Assembly: GCA_025738555.1 (NCBI GenBank)
Contig: JAOVFP010000019.1
Coordinates: forward strand, 2,356,001 to 2,420,000
Reading direction: 5' to 3'
Source: Cyathus striatus
Taxonomy: Eukaryota; Basidiomycota; Agaricomycetes; Agaricales; Nidulariaceae
Length of the DNA stretch: 64,000 nt
The notes beneath the pieces are model-generated. The model worked only from the letters and a program-made list of their open reading frames with translations, searched no databases and had not been told where the DNA came from. This document shows positions 58,681 through 64,000 of the stretch, piece by piece. The translations under genes and the position numbers were made by a program. The first letter of the stretch is position 1, and each line of letters opens with the position of its first letter.

Positions 58681-59115
58681 TCATCCCATGGTAGTCGCAT
58701 TATGAATGCTCTGAGCATGAAACTCTTTCCCTTTCCCATTCTTATCAACCATCGCAGTAAATTCTGATACAGTCTCTTTATCCGCGTGCATCAGTTCGGC
58801 ATACATCTCGACGAATTTTTCAGGTGTGATAATTCCTTTTGACAAAAGATCTTGCAACATCGGTAGATGCGCTGGACCCGCATTATTCTGAATTTCTCCA
58901 TCAACCTTTATAATCTCGTATTCACTGTTTTCGAAGACTGTCGCTTTGTAAGCCACTCTCTTGTCTTCAGCAGGTTTCTGTTGAGATGATGGGGAAGATG
59001 GTACTGGGATAGATATCCGAGTTTGAGATGGTGCATCGGACTGACCATGAGATGCTCGTGTAGCATTAGCATACATGGTTTGGTGGGTATTGCCAGCTAT
59101 TTGTAAGTACAACAA
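58681..59115 (-). CDS. Small gene S, copy 2 (open frame, unknown function)
   Basis: 144 codons: MLYLQIAGNTHQTMYANATR, a Ser/Pro/Gln-rich linker, then RVAYKATVFENSEYEIIKVD, AGPAHLPMLQDLLSKGIITP and FVEMYAELMHADKETVSEFT, ending NATTMG. It is the paralogue of 21990-22474 and lacks that copy's nonsense codon. The position of the other copy's start Met is ATA here (IAGN), so an upstream in-frame ATG at 59115 must serve, or an unseen 5' exon exists. Conservation between two distant copies supports a real protein. Family unknown to me. Confidence 0.65.
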   Translation of the reverse strand: MLYLQIAGNTHQTMYANATRASHGQSDAPSQTRISIPVPSSPSSQQKPAEDKRVAYKATVFENSEYEIIKVDGEIQNNAGPAHLPMLQDLLSKGIITPEKFVEMYAELMHADKETVSEFTAMVDKNGKGKEFHAQSIHNATTMG

Positions 59116-60029
59116 GGTGGTGAAACTTGTGGATAGAAGGGTGGGAAGGGTTTTTACATTACAATTACATACTTATGTCTTATTTCAGCACTTAGTATAT
59201 GATATGGAGCCGTGAGAGGCCCTGGTACCATTACCGACATCAGAAATGTCATCGGTAAACAGGACCCCCAAAAGCGCCCATGGAGGTATGATACCGGTCG
59301 GCGGATATTTTAGAACTTTTGGACCTATGTCAGAGGACAGTCCACATATATTTGATCAATTTTTGGCAAATAGTTAGGGTGGAAAATCTGCGTATGGAAT
59401 GGCTCGCAGAAGGAGGTATAATTGGCTGTCTGTGTACAGTTGAGTAGTTTGGTGTCGAAGGTTGGGGGAAGGCGCTGCTGCGCAGAGCACCCCTTTGTTG
59501 CTTAGAAACTACAAGATGGCCCTGTTTATTGTCAAAGGAGTGCATCATGTACATGAGCTCCCATAAGTAGTTATCATAAAATTTGAATACAACAGCCCTG
59601 TTCTTGTCCGAAATGGTAAAGAGTCAGCAAAGCTCTGCGCAAATAAATTCAGGGTAGCATTTTTATCAATTCATTGCATGTCCGAATTCCAATCACTCGA
59701 GTTCACATCACAAGAGTAAGCAAGAACAGTAGTGGGAAGGCACTCGTGACCAGAATGAGAACCGTCACACCACACAAACAAGAAATCTATAGAAAGTACT
59801 CAAGAGAGAGACAAGAAAAGACAAAGACTTGTGTTGGATTTGTGTTTTCATCGGCTGTATGTTGAAAAGTGAGGGAGCAAGAACGACGACCAATGGATGT
59901 TATGGCTAATGTATTAACCAAATGCGGAATTTTGTTGTAACAGAATAAAGGAACTTCTGACTACTTTATAGACAGACAAGTATTAATTTCTTTAGTTCAT
60001 ACATTACTTTATATAGGGTTTTAAAATTA
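59116..60029. other. Unassigned DNA
   Basis: The first 60 bp resemble the upstream flank of small gene S copy 1 (GTGGGAAGG-type motifs). Open frames at 59330-59554 (minus) and 59674-59865 (plus) are not recognised. Confidence 0.35.
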
Positions 60030-60960
60030 AGTGCCTGAGGCGGATTTTGGCGCTTATAAAGCGCTTAATAAGGTTGGAGGATGAAATCCGCCTATGGTGC
60101 AAGGCACTTAGTCACCTCCACTTTGGAACAACGGCAGAATCGGCAGGCGAAATTTTTTTAAATTGTACTTATGTAGAATTACAGTTTGGAACTTGTATCT
60201 ATACTTAGAAATACTCATTTTATGCTCATAATCGTATGCCCAGACGAAATAAAGCTCAAAATATCACTGCAGCACGAGCTCGAGAGGCCAAAGCTCGAAA
60301 GAAATTGGGCTGAAATGACAACATCCTATCTGATCGTGACCACACATCAGATAGTGAATCCGAATCCAAGGGCACAAGTGGCTGGAATGGTGCCATCTTC
60401 TATTTGCCATCTGAATTTGAGAATTCTTGTTGCCAAAATTTCACTGCGAGCTCAATTTTATTGAGTACTTTTGAGGTGCAGTTAAATGATACCTCAGGGA
60501 GCATTGCATGATACGCTGGGTGGATGCATATCGGGAAGGGCTTGGAGCAAAAGAGGCACAAATAAAGGTGGAGCAATTCTCGTCGAGGAAGTATACCTCT
60601 CATCGAAGAATTCCTGAGTTAGTTGCATCGGCAATAGATGACTAACATTACCATATTAAGTAATTTTTACCATATATGGAAATGCTTATATAATGCGGCA
60701 GAATTCAGTTCGGACAAAAATTATAACTCCTTCAGTTTTGAGAATTTTGAAATTCTGTCTGGGCATATTGTTCCTTACGCCAAAAGAATCATTTTGGCTA
60801 GAGGAATAAGAAAAAAAAATGTTTCCCACAATGTTATGTCAGTTGTTCCAAAGTGGAGGTGACTAAGTGCCCTGCACCATATAACTCACTAATTTTGGAG
60901 ATATCATCCCACAGTCCGTGTATGGAGGCGCCTATGCCGCCAAAATCTGTCCGCGTATCG
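60030..60960 (+). mobile_element. Transposon remnant with long imperfect inverted ends
   Basis: 60094-60134 and 60842-60882 are inverted copies (GGTGCAAGGCACTTAGTCAC, then CTCCACTTTGGAACAAC). Weaker inverted similarity continues outward to about 60035 and 60960 (GCGGATTTTGGCG / CGCCAAAATC). Between them lies a transposase-like fragment. Exact termini and target duplication were not found. Confidence 0.65.
60240..60643 (+). pseudogene. Fragment of a DDE transposase N-terminal region
   Basis: Starting near 60240 the reading is AREAKARKKLG-like, then DNILSDRDHTSDSESESKGT; later, from about 60508, MIRWVDAYREGLGAKEAQIK and VEQFSSRKYTSHRRIPELVA, ending AIDD. The last block matches the (R)WxDAYRxGL...A...V..F.S..Y.SHRR(I/V)PE segment seen in basidiomycete DDE transposases. 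The catalytic core is missing, and stops or frame changes lie between the two blocks. Confidence 0.55.
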
Positions 60961-61555
60961 ATCTTCGAGTCCATCCTTCAACCTCTATCAGAGTTTTCGG
61001 GGGTCCTTGGTAAACTCATTGTCATTATTACTGTGGAAGAAGATTTCCGGTTGAAGGAATTTCTTGACAAAGAAATTGTGAGTGGATAGTGCGTCCGTCT
61101 ATCCTCAGGTCCAAGTCCTAGTGAGGTACATTGGGAAGGAAAGTGAGGGGGAGAAAGTAACCTGTATTCAAAGAACGTAGAGTACTGTACTTAAATAGGT
61201 ACAGAAACATGTAAACGAGTGAACTATTAAAAACCGACATGAGGCCGATTTTATGGTACAGGCAGAATGCCTGCTCTACAATTACAATCAACTGAAGGGC
61301 TGTAAGGGGTAGGTAATGGATTAGAGTCGTCAGACTCTAAAATCACTACATCTAGTTATTTCCTTTTACAATATTCTCATTATAAAGGATTAGTTAGTAT
61401 AATCTAAAAGACTTTGATATTATGTAAAAAGATCAAACTGTGGCTGAGGCTGAGCCGCAGGTGTTGACAACTTAGTATATTATTAATATAGAGAGCGCAC
61501 TGCCTCACGGCACAGCTATTTTCATCCCTGATCCAATAGTATTAATATAAATCAA
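60961..61555. other. Unassigned DNA
   Basis: No gene recognised. The TATGTAAAAAGATCA and CTGTGGCTGAGGCTGAGCCG stretches near 61430 show no paired structure that I could identify. Confidence 0.35.
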
Positions 61556-62328
61556 TAAGGGCCTATTTGGGTGCAAGGGGGAGGGGAAGGAAAATCAAGG
61601 GGGAACCCGCCAGATTTGATGAAAGTTACCCCCTAGTTACTGTACCCCCTAGTTACTGTACTCCCTTTTGCCGAGCATAACCATGCTCCTTCACCTAAAG
61701 TATGCATTCGGGTGGTTGTGGGGGAGAGGAAGAGCATGACACACATGTCGTCTGCTCATCATTTCACATGCTTGTACCATTCCTTGATGGATTTGATGGT
61801 GGTTGTGTGCCTGCTTCTTCAACATCATTCTCAACAGCGAGCACATAAACAATTCATATCCACCTCATTTTTACCACTTCTTCATAAATCTTTTTTATTT
61901 ACTTAAATATAATTTATTGTATATGAAGTGGTACACTATATAGATTCAACCTCAATAATTTAAGCAGTTAAAACATGCTGATAAGAGTAGAAGAGATCAG
62001 CTTATATTTGAAGGTGGTTTATGGTATTCACATTAAAATATATCATATAGTCTCTATGAGAATATGCACTTTAAGATTTTAAAAAAGTTGGTGCAAAATG
62101 AGGAATAAATGAAATAGAATTCTAGTAAATAGCTGCTCACTGTTGAGCATGACGACGATGATGTAGCCACCATCAAGCCAACATTAAGCAATCAGCACAA
62201 ACATACTGTGACACGATGTGACATAAAAATCTAAACCCATGGGAAGTAGTCTTCACCTCCCCGGGGGAGAACATTCCCTGGCCTTCCCCTCCCCGGATTT
62301 CTTCCCCTTGCACCCGAATAGGCCCTAA
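61556..62328. mobile_element. PIF/Harbinger-like MITE (767 bp) with TAA duplication
   Basis: Element 61559-62325 begins GGGCCTATTTGGGTGCAAGG, and the reverse of its right end begins GGGCCTATTCGGGTGCAAGG. TAA flanks both sides (61556-61558 and 62326-62328). Three-base TWA duplications and GGGCC-type ends are typical of PIF/Harbinger. No transposase is encoded. CCCCCTAGTTACTGTA is repeated near 61628-61665. An internal block, GCTCACTGTTGAGCATGA at about 62135, resembles GCTCACTGTTGAACATGA at about 9164 in the 2.8-kb element. Confidence 0.85.
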
Positions 62329-63967
62329 GGCCGACACGCGGCAAGGCCCGCCACCTAACACAACCTGATTCTCTCCAATAAACATATAATATATCATTTA
62401 TATATGTAGTTAGACCTGTTGAAAGTTCACAAGTAGGTGTATCACTGAAAGTTTATTGAATGGGACATCACATAAATTTATTCTTAATGCTCTGCTGGTC
62501 AATGAATCATTTCCCTTAAGAAAATGCGGCCCCATAGAAAATTCGCTTATAATATGTCACCAAGATATTAAATTCAATCCTAACTTTACATACTCGTAGG
62601 TCACACTATTTAAAATATATAATCAAATTTTCGAGGTATTCCGAGCTGTGTGTAACGTGCTACAGCCCGGGCCGCTCGACGATGCAAGAAACCATTCTCG
62701 TTATATGTGGGAATTGTTGTTGGTTGCCATCATTTTTGGCAACCACGTGTATTTAAACTCCGGTTGATGGGAGGTGTTCGCTCTGCAAAAAACGAGTTTT
62801 CATCGCCCTACATACTATCATGTAACAAGAGTTTAATAACTTTTCAGTATTTCGCCAATTCCTCCCCAACCACTCAACTTGAGAGCTTCATCTTTTGCAG
62901 TTACATTGAAAAATATCTTAAATTTACAAATATGAACTTAGATCTTTGAAATTTTATTTTATTGTCCTAGCAGAGCACTTCCGGAGGCTGCCTCTAGAAT
63001 TTAACAGCTTTTGTCACGCATTGTCACGGTAAGATTTGAGACTCAGAACACCGGCAAATCGGTCGCTAGTCTGTCGCCTTGCTCCCTAGCGTCACCGGCT
63101 AATTTTTAAGCGCAACGTACATAATAGGGTTTAAAGCGGAGATCTATTTCTCCTTTCCCTGTCACGCTCAGAATGCATAAAAACTCGTATTCACGCTCTA
63201 TTGCTGCACAGACTCAGTTTTTTGCTATGAAACTTTGCAATATGGTAGGGGTACATGTATACTATGCACTTGTTAAATTTCGTAAGGATATGTCAACAAG
63301 ATCGGAATAGATCTTGCATTTGATGTCGCATATTTGACCGATTTTGAGAGAGTTCTGCAGTAATTCCACATTTTAGAACCAAGTATACATCCAATGGACA
63401 TATAAGCTGGGACTTAGATTGGTAGTTATGTATTGCATTGGCATGCAAAGTTTCGTAGTAATAGCATAAACGAGAGAAGAGATAATACAGATTTACAAAG
63501 TTATTAAACTCTCGATACATTATTAAACTCTTGTTACATGATAGTAACCCTACTACCTTAAAAGGTAGCGGGAATTATTTACGCGAAAACACACCTAACA
63601 AGCGCCACGTGAATCGGTCTCGCTCACGCATATCCAACAAGTCAGAATGCTACTGCATGAAGACACGCGGTAGGCATACTTCTTGAAATGTAAAGCTGTG
63701 GTGGTTGAGATAGCGTGAAGACGGAACCATAGACCATGCAAATGTGGTACACGGGTACCATGCCCACTGCTCAATGAAGGAACATACGCTCCTGCCCCAA
63801 GTTACCCGTCCCGGATCGGGTCAGCGTCAATTGTACGCGGAGTCCGAGAAATTCCACGGCCCATTCGTGCACCACACCTCTCTGACGGGTACCAGTGAAT
63901 GTTTTCTCAAGCTTAAACCATAAATGTCTTTGCTGCTATCTGCCAACTCCAGCGCTTGTTACCAAAA
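62329..63967. other. Unassigned DNA
   Basis: No recognised gene. Small hairpins: GGTTGCCATCATTTTTGGCAACC-type at about 62720-62744 and CTACCTTAAAAGGTAG at about 63554-63569. CTACGAAACTTTGCATG-like sequences near 63226 and 63447 are inverted copies about 220 bp apart, which may be MITE ends. The last 300 bp become richer in GC, as expected for a promoter. Confidence 0.35.
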
Positions 63968-64000
63968 ATGTCGGTCACGAAAGAGTTCCGGCACTTCCAT
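63968..64000 (+). CDS. Possible start of a gene running off the window
   Basis: ATG at 63968 has a favourable context (AAAAATGTC) and stays open for 11 codons to the window edge (MSVTKEFRHFH). The sequence just before it is pyrimidine-rich, like a promoter. There is too little to name it. Confidence 0.2.
   Translation, partial: MSVTKEFRHFH

Overview
The window reads as nuclear DNA of a basidiomycete fungus, most likely an Agaricomycete. Genes are split by many short (45-65 bp) GT-AG introns. The recognisable families are typical of that class: an alpha-type protein kinase, a type-B carboxylesterase, a SET protein, a conserved Agaricomycete protein of unknown function, an intron-bearing integrase-core protein, and hAT, Tc1/mariner and gag elements. 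Gene density is low. Most of the 64 kb is transposons, their decayed remains, foldback structures, tandem repeats and diverged segmental duplications. No rRNA, tRNA, CRISPR or prokaryotic feature was found.

Layout. 0-1.3 kb: AT-rich hairpins and iterated short palindromes. 1.5-5.1 kb: two minus-strand genes, a spliced membrane protein with a duplicated exon (gene A) and a conserved Agaricomycete protein with one apparent 1-nt frameshift (gene B). 6.1-6.5 kb: foldback MITE. 8.55-11.36 kb: a 2.8-kb non-autonomous element with a 9-bp target duplication, inserted exactly over the stop codon of an alpha-kinase gene (11.36-13.14 kb, with a probable zinc-finger N-terminal part at 15.4-16.2 kb). 17.7-19.35 kb: integrase-core gene with one frameshift. 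22.0-24.5 kb: decayed small gene, a perfect 50-bp palindrome and a gag ORF. 24.7-26.15 kb: carboxylesterase pseudogene. 26.65-31.51 kb: a complete hAT transposon with 8-bp target duplication. 31.66-33.81 kb: a Tc1/mariner relic with long inverted termini, TA duplication and an internal minisatellite. 34.9-36.9 kb: SET gene interrupted by about 1 kb bounded by inverted copies of its own exon end. 39.9-40.86 kb: foldback element with arms of about 415 bp. 41.07-43.63 kb: intact 17-exon carboxylesterase (556 codons). 44.79-45.68 kb: 888-bp TA-flanked MITE. 45.7-57.2 kb: diverged segmental duplications. 58.7-59.1 kb: second copy of the small gene. 60.0-61.0 kb: transposase remnant between inverted repeats. 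61.56-62.33 kb: PIF/Harbinger-like MITE. The last 1.7 kb is mostly unassigned.

The history visible here is gene duplication followed by transposon-driven decay. Two esterase copies 16 kb apart differ by a deletion of about 500 bp, a nonsense codon and loss of the 5' exons, and each carries a different transposon at nearly the same upstream point. The most useful results are exact element boundaries with target-site duplications, and gene models reconstructed from spliced frames. I saw no defence system or biosynthetic cluster. Family assignments come from recognised motifs only; no database search was possible.
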